DNA of 64,000 nt from Massilia polaris. Its GTDB lineage: Bacteria; Pseudomonadota; Gammaproteobacteria; Burkholderiales; Burkholderiaceae_D. A program made the translations under genes and the position numbers. Below, piece after piece: positions 17,943 to 26,550 of this stretch. The notes under the pieces were generated by a model. The model searched no databases. It was given only the letters and a program-made list of their open reading frames with translations, and had not been told where the DNA came from. Within the stretch, counting starts at the first letter, position 1. Every line of letters begins with the position of its first letter. The stretch lies in NCBI RefSeq assembly GCF_012927275.1, contig NZ_JABBGG010000001.1:434001-498000 (forward strand), written 5' to 3'.

Positions 17943-18207
17943 ACAGTATTCCTTTTCGACAAGCCGGCCAGTGTCTCATAAGCGGCAGATCGGCGTTGCC
18001 GTACCCCATTTTTTGTCGTCAAAAACGTGAGCTATCTTGTTTGTCGACTGCCCCTGTTGCGTACAGAAAAAAGAGTGTTGCGTTTCCGCCTGAGACCGAC
18101 ATTTAGTGTCCGGAATCTACTGTCCCGTTGTCAGAATCATCCTATACTTAGACCTGTAATTATTCGCGGCGAACCCATCAAGAGGCTATGCCGCAGGGGA
18201 GATGGGT

Positions 18208-18462
18208 ATGTCTGAAAGATCTTTTGCTCTTGGATGTGTCGGGCTTGCGCTGGCGGTTGGACTGGTGGTACCCGACCCCGGCGGCAGGCAGCCGGCGGTT
18301 TCCCCGGCTCGCCCGGATTTCGTGGTGGTGCGGCCGGCACAGCAAGAAGCGCTGAAAACGATCGACCGGATGGACGATGGCCCATTTGCCGTCCACCACG
18401 CCGGTCCGGTGAAAGCGGACGCGACTCCCGCCTTGCTGTCGGCGGTACGCAGCGCGCCCTGA
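18208..18462 (+). CDS. Small hypothetical secreted protein
   Basis: An 84-residue frame beginning MSERSFALGCVG, with a hydrophobic N-terminal segment (LGCVGLALAVGLVV) that could be a signal or anchor, followed by a polar Pro/Arg/Ala-rich tail without known motifs. GGGGAG lies about seven bases upstream, the main reason to accept it. It converges with the GGDEF-EAL gene on the other strand. No family is recognised and it could be spurious. The 265 bases upstream hold no other gene; a TATACT at 18143-18148 could be a -10 element but lacks a good -35. Confidence 0.4.
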   Translation: MSERSFALGCVGLALAVGLVVPDPGGRQPAVSPARPDFVVVRPAQQEALKTIDRMDDGPFAVHHAGPVKADATPALLSAVRSAP

Positions 18463-18470
18463 CCGCCCGG

Positions 18471-20186
18471 TCAGGGCCGCAGTGGCGCCCGGCACATGCG
18501 GCGCGAAAATTCGGCGGCCGTCAGCGCTTCGCCGAAGAAAAACCCCTGGCCTTCCGTGCAGCCGCGCGCCTTCAGGAAATCGGCCTGCACCAGCGCTTCG
18601 ACGCCCTGGGCGATGATCCGGTATTTCAGCGCGCCGCCCATCGCGATCGCGACCGAGGTGATCACATTGGCGTCGCCCGGCGCCCCGATGGCGCTGACGA
18701 ACGAGCGGTCGATCTTCAGCGCGTCGAGCGGGAAGCGGGTCAGGCAGCTCAGGCTTGAATAGCCGGTGCCGAAATCGTCCACCGCCAGCCGGACCCCCAG
18801 TTCCTTCAGGCTCGACAGGATGGTGTTGCTCGATTCGACGTCGCGCATCAGCGACGATTCGGAAATTTCCAGTTCGAGGCAGGCTGGATCGAGTCCGGTT
18901 TCTTGCAGTACGGCACGAACGCAGTCGGCAAAATCGCGCCGCCGGAATTCTTGCGCCGAAACATTCACGGCCATGGTGTCGAGCGCGAGACCCTCGTCCT
19001 GCCAGCGTTTGGCCTGCGCGCACGCTTCCTTCAGCACCCAGCGCCCCAGCGGCGCGATCAGGCCGAAATCCTCCGCCGCCGACAGGAAACGGTCCGGCGG
19101 CACGATGCCTTGCTCGGGATGCTCCCAGCGCAGCAAGGCCTCGGCGCCGCTGATGCGGCCGCTCGCCAGTTCGACCTTGACCTGGTAGTGCAGGGCGAAT
19201 TCATCGCGCTCCAGCGCGCGCCGCAGGTCGGCCTCGAGATGCTGGCGTTCGACCGCCAGCAGGTTCATGTCGTGCTTGTAGAACTGGGCGATGTTGCGGC
19301 CGTTGGCCTTGGCGCGGTACATCGCCGTATCGGCGTTTTTGATCAGCGTGGCCGCGTCGCGCCCGTCATCGGGGAACAGGCTGATGCCGATACTCGCGCC
19401 GACGAACAACTGGTGGCCGCCGATCTCATGCGAACGGCCCAGTTCGGCGAGGATTTTTTCGGCGGCGGCGGCGGCGTGGTGCTGGTTTTGCTGGTCTGCA
19501 AGCAGTACCAGGAATTCGTCGCCGCCCTGGCGGCACACGGTGTCGCTGTTGCGCACGCACGCGCGCAGGCGGTCGGCGACAGCGCACAGCAGCATGTCGC
19601 CGACCGGGTGGCCGAGCGAATCGTTAATCCGCTTGAAGCGGTCGAGGTCGAGGTAAAGCACCGCAAACGGTGCGTCGTTGCGCTCGCCATAGGCGACCGC
19701 CTGCTTGATGCGGTCCTCCAGCATCGCGCGGTTGGGCAGGTCGGTCAGCACGTCATGACTGGCCAGGTGGGTCATCTGCAGCACCAGCTGCTGGGCCGAG
19801 GTCACGTCGTGGAACACCATCACGGCGCCTGCCACGGCGCCGGTGTGGTCGTGGATAGGCGCGGTGGAATCCTCGATCGCTGCTTCGCTGCCGTCCCGCC
19901 TGACCAGGACGGTGCCGACCGGCAAGCGCAGCGGCGTGCCGCGTTCCAGCACGACGTTGAGCGGGTTGGCCAGCGGTTCCAGCGTGCTCTTGCAAAGCAG
20001 GCGCACCACGTCGGTCGCCGGCCGGCCGGCCGCCTCGGCAGGGTGCCATCCGGTCAGTTTGCTGGCGGCATCGTTCATGAACTCGATACGCCCCCTGGCA
20101 TCGACGCTGACCACGCCATCGCCAATTGCATTAAGGGTAATCTCGGCGCGTGAACTATTCTCAGACGGTAATTCCTGCCCGCTCAT
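18471..20186 (-). CDS. PAS-GGDEF-EAL protein with substituted EAL catalytic base
   Basis: A 571-residue soluble protein: PAS domain (about 15-140), GGDEF domain (about 145-310, intact RQGGDEF) and EAL domain (about 320-565). The EAL domain keeps EALLRW, DDFGTGYSSL and QGF. The motif normally AEGVE reads AQGVE (Q527), 36 residues after the DxxK-type lysine and 20 before the conserved Gln, which is the spacing of the general base E352 in RocR. The phosphodiesterase is therefore probably dead while the cyclase may work. The start at 20186 is chosen for GGAG six bases upstream. A longer start at 20249 has no such site. Confidence 0.9.
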   Translation of the reverse strand: MSGQELPSENSSRAEITLNAIGDGVVSVDARGRIEFMNDAASKLTGWHPAEAAGRPATDVVRLLCKSTLEPLANPLNVVLERGTPLRLPVGTVLVRRDGSEAAIEDSTAPIHDHTGAVAGAVMVFHDVTSAQQLVLQMTHLASHDVLTDLPNRAMLEDRIKQAVAYGERNDAPFAVLYLDLDRFKRINDSLGHPVGDMLLCAVADRLRACVRNSDTVCRQGGDEFLVLLADQQNQHHAAAAAEKILAELGRSHEIGGHQLFVGASIGISLFPDDGRDAATLIKNADTAMYRAKANGRNIAQFYKHDMNLLAVERQHLEADLRRALERDEFALHYQVKVELASGRISGAEALLRWEHPEQGIVPPDRFLSAAEDFGLIAPLGRWVLKEACAQAKRWQDEGLALDTMAVNVSAQEFRRRDFADCVRAVLQETGLDPACLELEISESSLMRDVESSNTILSSLKELGVRLAVDDFGTGYSSLSCLTRFPLDALKIDRSFVSAIGAPGDANVITSVAIAMGGALKYRIIAQGVEALVQADFLKARGCTEGQGFFFGEALTAAEFSRRMCRAPLRP

Positions 20187-20376
20187 CGCTACTCCGTTGG
20201 TGAATGCCGCATCGAATCGTGAAGCTTGGGGGGGGCGCCATGATGACACTTTAATACAAGAAGTCGTTTTTGGAAGCGACGCGCGTTGAGTATGGAAAAT
20301 ATATTTACATTGACGCGCAGGGGCCGCCCGAGAGGCGCCGTTTTGCGCGCGTAATTGTGATTAATGGTGACATCTC

Positions 20377-20392
20377 GCCGCCGGAAAGCGGC
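20377..20392 (-). terminator. Hairpin downstream of ATP-grasp-like gene
   Basis: GCCGC/GCGGC arms around a six-base loop, a few bases after the stop on the minus strand. No T-run. It lies in the 213-base gap before the GGDEF-EAL gene, which otherwise shows no gene. Confidence 0.3.
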
Positions 20393-20399
20393 TGCCCGG

Positions 20400-21737
20400 C
20401 TAGACGAAGTAGACGGCCGCGAAGCCGCCGCCCGGCGTGCGCATGTTGGTGGCCTGGCCCTGGTAGACGCGGGCGGCGTGCCACTGGATTTTGCCGGCGT
20501 AGCAATAGGCGCGCAGGTCGAACTTGAGGCTTTCCGGTCCGCTCGGCGTCGCGATCATGCGTTCGGACGGTGCGACCAAGGCCTGCGACACATAGACGCC
20601 GCCGAGGATCTCGTCCCAGACGCGCCGGGTCAGCTTGTCGCCGCGGTAGGCGGCGCGCCCGCCGTAGCCGTCGGCCGGCTTGAAGAAACGCTGGCGGCGC
20701 AGGCCCCACAGGCGCGCGGCGTCGCCGGCTTGCACCAGTTCGGTGTGGGGAATACCGGCCAGCAGGATCTCTTGTGTGGCGGCCGGCACGCCCAGCGCGG
20801 CCAGGCGCGCGCGGTCGGACAGGATCGCCAGGTTGCGCTTGTCGGCATACAAGGCGTGGGCGTGCGGATGGGGCGTGACGACGGCGGCGCGCGCCAGGTA
20901 GGCGGCGCGGATCGCCGCGCTGTCGGGCGCATCGAACATGAAGTCGGTCATGCGGTTGTAGACCAGGTCGATCGGGGTTTCGCCATGCCACAGGCGGCCG
21001 CCATCCCAGCGCAGCTCCCCGGGCGCGGCGATCAGCGCGGCGATGCCGTGCTGTTCGAGCAGCCTGCGAAACAGCAGGAACTCGGGGTACAGGTACTGGT
21101 TGACGGGGTCGGCGTCGACGATCGCCACGCTGCGCAGCGCGCCGCCGCTCCCGCCCAGGCGCCACTCTTCGCGGAACATCGCCACGATATCGGCCTCCAG
21201 CTGGCGCGCGCTGTGGGTGCCGCTGGCGGCGCCGGCCAGGGCGGCGCACGGGTCCTGGGCGAGCGCCAGCGCCGCATTGAGCAGCGCACCGCCGGCGTTG
21301 GTGTTGATCTCGATGAGGGCGATACCGTTCTCGCCGACATGGAAGTCGTAGCCGAAGAACACGCTGCGCGCGCCCGGATCGTGGCGCGCGATCGCCGGCG
21401 CATCGGCCAGCACGGCCTCGCGGTAGGCGGGCAGGGCGATGACCGACTCGATCGCGCCGATCAGCTGCGCGATGCGTTCGGCGTGCTGGTGCGACACGAA
21501 CACCGGCTGGCGCGAGAACAGGTGAGGGCAACGTTCGGCGATCAGCGCCGCCACTTCGGCGTCGCCGGAGCCGGATTCGAGCGCACCGACCAGCGCCTCG
21601 CGTTCATGGCTGACGCACAGGCAACTGGCGTTGAGCCTTGCGGCTGGCGCCGATCCGCACGCGCTGCCGCAGCCGGGCGCGCCTCTGGAAATGCATGGCA
21701 TGGTCATGGGTCGGGGGATCCTCATCGGGATAGCCAT
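20400..21737 (-). CDS. ATP-grasp-like protein of unknown substrate
   Basis: A 445-residue protein without signal peptide. Two segments look like ATP-grasp elements: FFGYDFHVGENGIALIEINT with the following NAGG, and a C-terminal part with FFKPADGYGGRAAY and, further on, KFDLRAYCYAGKIQW and GQATNMRTPGGGFAAV. The metal-binding-like EIN comes before the likely ATP-binding Lys/Gly loop, hinting at a circularly permuted ATP-grasp order. Such enzymes join a carboxylate to an amine using ATP. The substrate, partner genes and pathway are not evident here. The start at 21737 follows a GC-rich, purine-rich stretch; internal ATGs nearby are possible. Confidence 0.6.
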   Translation of the reverse strand: MAIPMRIPRPMTMPCISRGAPGCGSACGSAPAARLNASCLCVSHEREALVGALESGSGDAEVAALIAERCPHLFSRQPVFVSHQHAERIAQLIGAIESVIALPAYREAVLADAPAIARHDPGARSVFFGYDFHVGENGIALIEINTNAGGALLNAALALAQDPCAALAGAASGTHSARQLEADIVAMFREEWRLGGSGGALRSVAIVDADPVNQYLYPEFLLFRRLLEQHGIAALIAAPGELRWDGGRLWHGETPIDLVYNRMTDFMFDAPDSAAIRAAYLARAAVVTPHPHAHALYADKRNLAILSDRARLAALGVPAATQEILLAGIPHTELVQAGDAARLWGLRRQRFFKPADGYGGRAAYRGDKLTRRVWDEILGGVYVSQALVAPSERMIATPSGPESLKFDLRAYCYAGKIQWHAARVYQGQATNMRTPGGGFAAVYFV

Positions 21738-21866
21738 TTTACCGCCCCCGGCTGGAAAACACCGTGCCGTAGCGGAAATGCCGTCACTTACCTACGCGGC
21801 GGGCGGTGAAACGCGCGCCGCGGTGATACAGTCGGTGTTGCGAAAACCAGGACGACCGACCAGAAC

Positions 21867-22868
21867 ATGCAATCAATCAAGCCAGATCCACGGACGCCGT
21901 TTTTCATCGTGCTCAATGCCGGTTCCGGTTCATCGGAAACGGCCGAGCGGCGTGCGGTGATCGACGAGGTATTGACGCAGGCGGGCCGCAGCTTCGAGCT
22001 TACGCTGGTCGACGACCCGGAAAACATCGCCGCCATCGCAGAGCGCGCCGCGCTGCAGGCCAAGGCGGCCGGCGGGATCCTGGTGGCGGCCGGCGGCGAC
22101 GGCACCATCAACGCGGTGGCGCGCGAGGCGGTCGACAAGGGCTGCCTGTTCGGCGTGCTGCCTCAGGGCACGTTCAACTATTTCGGCCGCACCCATCACA
22201 TCCCCGAAGACCTGGGCGACGCCGTACGCGCGCTGCTCGACGCGCACGTCCAGCCGGTGCAGGTGGGGGTGGTCAACGGCCGCATCTTCCTGGTCAACGC
22301 CAGCATCGGCCTGTATCCGCGCATGCTCGAAGAACGCGAAATCGACAAGAAGCATTTTGGCCGCAGCCGTTTCGTGGCCTTCCTGTCCGGGCTGAAAACC
22401 TTCATCAGTCCGCACCGCCGCCTGCGCATCACGCTCGAACTCGACGGCAAGGAACGGGCGCTGCGCACCTCGACCCTGTTTGTCGGGAATAACCGCCTGC
22501 AGATGGAGCAGGTGGGGATCGCGCCCTTGTCCGATGCGCTCGAGGACGGCAAGCTGGCGGCGATCGCCCCCAAGTCGGTCGGCAAGCTGGGCATGCTGGT
22601 CCTGATGCTGCGCGCGATGCTGGGCCGGCTCGGCGAAGCCGAGAACCTGGTCACCTTCAGCTTCCGGCGCATGACGGTCCGGCCGCGCAAGTTCTACGGC
22701 AAGCGGCGGGTCAAGGTCGCCACCGACGGCGAGGTCACGCAAATGGACACGCCGCTGGAGTTCAGGGTGCTGGAAGGGCAGCTTTTGTTGCTCAAGCCCG
22801 CTGCGGCAATGGAGGAACAGGCGGAATCCGCACGCGGCGCGCGCGATACCGCCTGGGAGCAGGCCTAG
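21867..22868 (+). CDS. Diacylglycerol kinase-family (DagK/YegS-like) lipid kinase
   Basis: A 333-residue protein with the DAGK catalytic core: FFIVLNAGSGS at the N-terminus, the nucleotide-binding GGDGTINAVA motif near residue 74, and GVLPQGTFNYFGR, where lipid kinases usually have a GTxNxFAR-like motif. The C-terminal beta-rich domain (FVGNNRLQME, VATDGEVTQMDTPLEF) fits the YegS/BmrU group. It probably phosphorylates a membrane lipid such as diacylglycerol. Its stop codon overlaps that of the convergent cold-shock/Excalibur gene by three bases. Confidence 0.85.
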   Translation: MQSIKPDPRTPFFIVLNAGSGSSETAERRAVIDEVLTQAGRSFELTLVDDPENIAAIAERAALQAKAAGGILVAAGGDGTINAVAREAVDKGCLFGVLPQGTFNYFGRTHHIPEDLGDAVRALLDAHVQPVQVGVVNGRIFLVNASIGLYPRMLEEREIDKKHFGRSRFVAFLSGLKTFISPHRRLRITLELDGKERALRTSTLFVGNNRLQMEQVGIAPLSDALEDGKLAAIAPKSVGKLGMLVLMLRAMLGRLGEAENLVTFSFRRMTVRPRKFYGKRRVKVATDGEVTQMDTPLEFRVLEGQLLLLKPAAAMEEQAESARGARDTAWEQA

Positions 22869-23491
22869 AGCGGCGGCTGCATGCTGGCCCGGCCCGTCGT
22901 ACACCACTGCGATTCGCAGGGGATGCCGTCGCGGTCGCCATCCATTTCCGTGCCAGCGCAATGAACGAGAAAGAACTTCGCTTCGGCGCATGAATTCATC
23001 TGGGGGCAGCGCGTGCGCCCGTCGCACACGGCCGATGCGGGCCGCACAAAGCGGGCCGCGGCGACCTGGTCGACGTGGCGCGCGCGGCGAATGTCTCCGC
23101 TGGATTCGGCGGCATTCCCCGGCGGGCCGGTGTCGTAGCGTACCGGGTTGTTGACGGACCGGCGCGAGCCCGCGTAAGCGACGGCCGCGACCGCCGCAAT
23201 GGCCAGCAGCGCGACGGTCACCAGCGAAGAGGTCGATTTAGCCTGCGCGTGCCGGACCGCGATCCGTGATGGCGGCCGTTCCGGCAGCGGCCGGGTGAGG
23301 CTGTGGGCGCGCTTCTCGCCGTCCGCCCCCGTTTCCACTTCGAAGGAAAGGGCCTCGCCCACGGTCGGTACGGCGCCGTTCCGTGGAAACGCCAAGGCGT
23401 GCACAACGATGTCGTTTCCGCCCTTGCCGGGGGTAATGACGCCGCTGGCCATTGCTTCATCCCATGATGTCAGTATTCCGTCGAAGCGCAT
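22865..23491 (-). CDS. Cold-shock-like domain, membrane helix and Excalibur domain fusion
   Basis: A 208-residue protein in three parts. Residues 1-65 look like a divergent cold-shock/OB fold (GILTSWDEAMASGVITPG, IVVHALAFPR, VGEALSFEVE). A membrane helix follows at about 92-110 (LVTVALLAIAAVAAVAYAGS). The C-terminus is an Excalibur calcium-binding domain with the pattern C-x5-C then CAEAKFFLVHC, then MDGDRDGIPCE. The Excalibur part would sit on the far side of the membrane from the nucleic-acid-binding part if the topology is simple. The role is unknown. Confidence 0.8.
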   Translation of the reverse strand: MRFDGILTSWDEAMASGVITPGKGGNDIVVHALAFPRNGAVPTVGEALSFEVETGADGEKRAHSLTRPLPERPPSRIAVRHAQAKSTSSLVTVALLAIAAVAAVAYAGSRRSVNNPVRYDTGPPGNAAESSGDIRRARHVDQVAAARFVRPASAVCDGRTRCPQMNSCAEAKFFLVHCAGTEMDGDRDGIPCESQWCTTGRASMQPPL

Positions 23492-23572
23492 AAGGTTCCA
23501 ATGCTAATTTTTGCCACGTGGCAAGATATTAGCAGTTGCGGATACACCAAAAATGCGCGCTTTGTCACCGAG

Positions 23573-25180
23573 TTATTCGCGATGGGCCTGAAGCGCTGCT
23601 TCCAGCAGTGGATCGCGCTGGTACACGTCGCGCGAGAACAACACCCGGCCTTCGCGGTCCACCATGGCGGTGGCATAGAACAGCACCACGGGAACCGGGG
23701 CGGCCAGGCTGACCTTGCGCATCGGGCCGGGTTCCATCGCCATTTCGATGCTGTCGAAGGTCCACCCGGGCTGGCCGCCGAGGACGAAGTGGGCCAGGTC
23801 CAGCGGTTTCTCGACCCGGATGCAGCCGTGGCTGAGATCGCGCCGGCTGCGCGCGAACAGTTCGCGCTGGGAGGTCGAGTGCAGGTAGATGTTCATCGGG
23901 TTCGGCATCGCGAACTTGACGGCGCCGAGCGCGTTCTGCGGCCCCGGACGCTGGCGGATGCGCACCTTGCCGGCGCGCAGGTCGGCCAGCGCGTCGTCGC
24001 CGGCGTTGCTGCCTTGCTGGCCGCCCTCGGCCGCCACCAGTTCCATGTCGTTCTCCGCCAGCCAGGCGCGGTTGCGCATCAGCTTCGGCAGGATTTCGCC
24101 CAGCGCTATGCTGCGCGGCACGTTCCAGTACGGATTGAATTCGAGGTAGCGCATCTGGCCGATGAACAGCGGCGTCTCGGTCTTGACCGCCGTCCCGACG
24201 ATCACGCGCATTTCCAGCGGCGCTTCCTGCCCGGGGCCGCCCAGCTGCAAGGCCCACAGCCGGTAGGCCGGCAGGTTGACGGCAATCAGGCGGCCGGGCC
24301 CGAACAAGGGCAGCCAGCGCAGGCGTTCCAGCGTCAGTTCGAGCTGGCGCACGCGGCGGGGCAGCGGAACGCTGAGCGCGGCCATCGTTTCCTTGCCCAG
24401 TACCCCGTCCTCCTCCAGTCCGTGACGCAACTGGAACTGGCGGACGCCTTCGGCCAGCTCGGGCGTGTAGAGCTTGTCCGGGACCGGCGCGGCGTCGGTG
24501 GGCAAGTCGCCGAGAAGCATCAGGCGCACGCGCAGTTGCGCAGCGCCGCGGTAAGGCTCGCCGGCCTTGATTTTTTTCGCGGACGGCAGGATGTCCTGCT
24601 GCGGCTCGTCGGCCAGTTGGCGGTAGTGCGCCAGCGCATCCTTGACCCGTGCGTAGAACGGGAACGCCGGTTCGGACGCCTGGATCGCCGCGGCCAGCCC
24701 GCCACCGTCAAGCGCGGCGCGCAGCTGTTCGACCGGGTCGAATTGCTTCAGGCGCGGGTCGGGCAGGGCGGTATGGTATTCGGACCTGACCCGGCCGACG
24801 CGCAAGTCGGCAAGGTAATGCAGCATCGCACGGGTCATTGTGGTATCGAAGCGCGGGTCGCCGCTGTCGAGCCGGGTGCGCAGCGCGTCGGCCCCGTACT
24901 CCTCCGGCGACAGGCCGTGGACCGCGGCGCCTTGCAACAGGGCGAGCGCCAGGTTGGCCTGGTGTTCGCTCCACGCCGGGGCATAGGCGCGCGGCGCGTA
25001 GAAACGTTGCAGCCAGTCACGCTCATCATACGGGCGTGCAGTGGGTGTGGCAGCCAACGACTCCGCGGCGATGGAACGGATGCCGGCGGCAGCGCCAGGC
25101 TGCGCAGCGGCGCCCGGCGTGGCCAGGCAGAACGCCATGGCCGCGGCAAACGCCAGCAGCTTCAGGAAACGCGTGTTCAT
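23573..25180 (-). CDS. L,D-transpeptidase (YcbB/LdtD-like)
   Basis: A 535-residue exported enzyme with a signal peptide (MNTRFLKLLAFAAAMAFCLA, cleavage after AAA). An N-terminal scaffold leads to a peptidoglycan-binding domain (FQLRHGLEEDGVLGKETMAAL) and a YkuD catalytic domain with HSTSQRELFARSRRDLSHGC ending at nucleophile C453 and followed by IRV. It forms 3-3 cross-links in peptidoglycan or attaches proteins to it. I start at ATG 25180; a GTG at 25189 would add three residues. It is transcribed away from the lysozyme-like gene across a gap with two palindromes. Confidence 0.9.
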   Translation of the reverse strand: MNTRFLKLLAFAAAMAFCLATPGAAAQPGAAAGIRSIAAESLAATPTARPYDERDWLQRFYAPRAYAPAWSEHQANLALALLQGAAVHGLSPEEYGADALRTRLDSGDPRFDTTMTRAMLHYLADLRVGRVRSEYHTALPDPRLKQFDPVEQLRAALDGGGLAAAIQASEPAFPFYARVKDALAHYRQLADEPQQDILPSAKKIKAGEPYRGAAQLRVRLMLLGDLPTDAAPVPDKLYTPELAEGVRQFQLRHGLEEDGVLGKETMAALSVPLPRRVRQLELTLERLRWLPLFGPGRLIAVNLPAYRLWALQLGGPGQEAPLEMRVIVGTAVKTETPLFIGQMRYLEFNPYWNVPRSIALGEILPKLMRNRAWLAENDMELVAAEGGQQGSNAGDDALADLRAGKVRIRQRPGPQNALGAVKFAMPNPMNIYLHSTSQRELFARSRRDLSHGCIRVEKPLDLAHFVLGGQPGWTFDSIEMAMEPGPMRKVSLAAPVPVVLFYATAMVDREGRVLFSRDVYQRDPLLEAALQAHRE

Positions 25181-25237
25181 TGCGGACACGATATCGCATT
25201 CGGCGATTTCGTGCGCGGTTTGCCAAAACTGTTAAGA

Positions 25238-25254
25238 AATCGAAATTTTCGATT
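25238..25254. promoter_or_regulatory. 17-bp palindrome in divergent cell-wall promoter region
   Basis: AATCGAAA-T-TTTCGATT, perfect 8-base arms with one central base. It sits between the divergent L,D-transpeptidase and lysozyme-like genes, and GTTAAGAA just before it is repeated 29 bases later. A dimeric regulator site is likely; the regulator is unknown. Confidence 0.5.
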
Positions 25255-25262
25255 GGAATGTT

Positions 25263-25279
25263 AAGAATTGACAATTCTT
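25263..25279. promoter_or_regulatory. Second 17-bp palindrome in divergent cell-wall promoter region
   Basis: AAGAATTG-A-CAATTCTT, perfect 8-base arms, centred 25 bases from the first palindrome. It contains the hexamer TTGACA. Both palindromes lie in an AT-rich island that stands out from the GC-rich surroundings. Confidence 0.5.
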
Positions 25280-25376
25280 CATCACAGGAAAAACTTGTAC
25301 CTATACTTTTCACGCCCTTGACCGCGACGCGGCCGGCAGTTTGGGCAACCGTTCATTCTTACCAGGAGGCTGTCAA

Positions 25377-26093
25377 ATGAAATTGAAATCCACGGCCGGG
25401 CTGCTTGTGGCCCTGTTTGCAGCAGGGATGGCTGGCGCGCCATCGGCGATTGCCGACGGCAAGGCACGCGAACTCAACGTGCACGCCAAAAAATACCAGC
25501 AGTATTTCGCGGCGGCGTCGGCCGAGTTCAGCGTGCCGGCCGAATTGCTCGAATCGATCGCGTACGCCGAGACGCGCTGGCGCCACCACATGCCGAAAGG
25601 CCAGGCGCGCAAGAACGGCGAGCCGGACGTCGAGGTCGATCCGCACGGCGGCATGCCGCCCAACTACGGGATCATGGGCCTGCGCAACGACGCCCACTTC
25701 GGCAGTTCGCCGGCGCAGGCGGCCGGCCTGATCCGCGAACAGCCAGCCGCCTTGCTCAGCAGCACGCGCGCCAACATCCGCGGCGCGGCGGCCCTGCTTG
25801 CCCATTACGGCGCGCGCAAGACCCGCGCGTTCGCGCTGGAAGACTGGACGCAGGCAGTCGCGCTCTACAGCGGCATTCCGCAACCCGAGATCGCCCAGCT
25901 GTACACGTATGAAGTGTTTGCCGCGATCCGCCAGGGCCGCGAGGGCGGCGAGTACAAGATCCGCCAGCGCCACGTCGACATGGAAAAGATCTACGGCCGC
26001 GACAAGCTGAAAAAGCTGGCCGCGCCGCGCATCACCGTGGAAACCGGTGTGCCGGACCCGACGATCTCGGCGCCCGGCTTCCAGTCGAAATAA
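25377..26093 (+). CDS. Exported lysozyme-like (SLT-fold) protein
   Basis: A 238-residue protein with a signal peptide (about 1-24) and a strong AGGAGG ribosome site. The body resembles the N-terminal lysozyme-like helical domain of some secreted muramoyl-amidases: YFAAASAEFSVPAELLESIA, YAETRW with a candidate catalytic Glu, NYGIMGL, and a helical repeat with ALLAHYG. The sequence ends VPDPTISAPGFQSK, the kind of linker after which an amidase domain follows in larger relatives; here there is a stop. It neighbours other peptidoglycan genes. Activity on the wall is inferred from fold only. Confidence 0.65.
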   Translation: MKLKSTAGLLVALFAAGMAGAPSAIADGKARELNVHAKKYQQYFAAASAEFSVPAELLESIAYAETRWRHHMPKGQARKNGEPDVEVDPHGGMPPNYGIMGLRNDAHFGSSPAQAAGLIREQPAALLSSTRANIRGAAALLAHYGARKTRAFALEDWTQAVALYSGIPQPEIAQLYTYEVFAAIRQGREGGEYKIRQRHVDMEKIYGRDKLKKLAAPRITVETGVPDPTISAPGFQSK

Positions 26094-26120
26094 CGCCCGC
26101 CTACCTGGAGAATGACGACT

Positions 26121-26455
26121 ATGAAGACAACTCTTGAAAGCCTGCTGGCAGGCCTGGTGATCGCAAGCGCGGCGACGGCCTCGCCGGCGGCCGCATCGAC
26201 CGACGAGGCGGCGGCGCGCTCCCGACCCTGACCTGGCCGGTGGTCCAGTACGGCAACACGGGTGCGCGCGTGGGCGACCCGGGCGCCAAGGTGAGCGCGG
26301 TGCAGAGCCAGCTGGTCGAGAGCGGGTACGCGGTCACGGTGGACGGCGTCTATGGCCCGGGCACCGACAGCGCGGTGCGCAGTTTCCAGGGTGCGCAAGG
26401 GCTGGGCGCGGACGGCGTCGTCGGCGAAAACACCTGGAACAAGTTCGCCTGGTAA
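26121..26455 (+). pseudogene. Secreted peptidoglycan-binding-domain protein, frameshifted
   Basis: ATG 26121 opens a signal peptide (MKTTLESLLAGLVIASAATA) and stops after 36 codons at 26229-26231. A different frame then reads GGALPTLTWPVVQYGNTGAR followed by a full peptidoglycan-binding domain (VSAVQSQLVESGYAVTVDG, YGPGTDSAVRSFQ, DGVVGENTWNKF) up to 26455. Relatives have the signal peptide and the LPTLTWP segment in one frame. Loss of one base in the GCGGCGGCGCGC run near 26210 would explain it. A GTG at 26240 could start the second part but it would lack a signal peptide. It may also be a sequencing error. Confidence 0.7.
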
Positions 26456-26550
26456 GCCGGCTTGCGGTGCGTGCCGCCGCGCGCGCTTGTGCATACATCT
26501 GGCCATGGGGCGCGCCTTTGCGGGTGCGCCTGTCCACCTCCGGAGGAACC

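Noticed and set aside
18027..18215. 62-residue plus-strand ORF upstream of the small secreted gene
   Set aside because: No ribosome site, no motif, and low-complexity basic composition.
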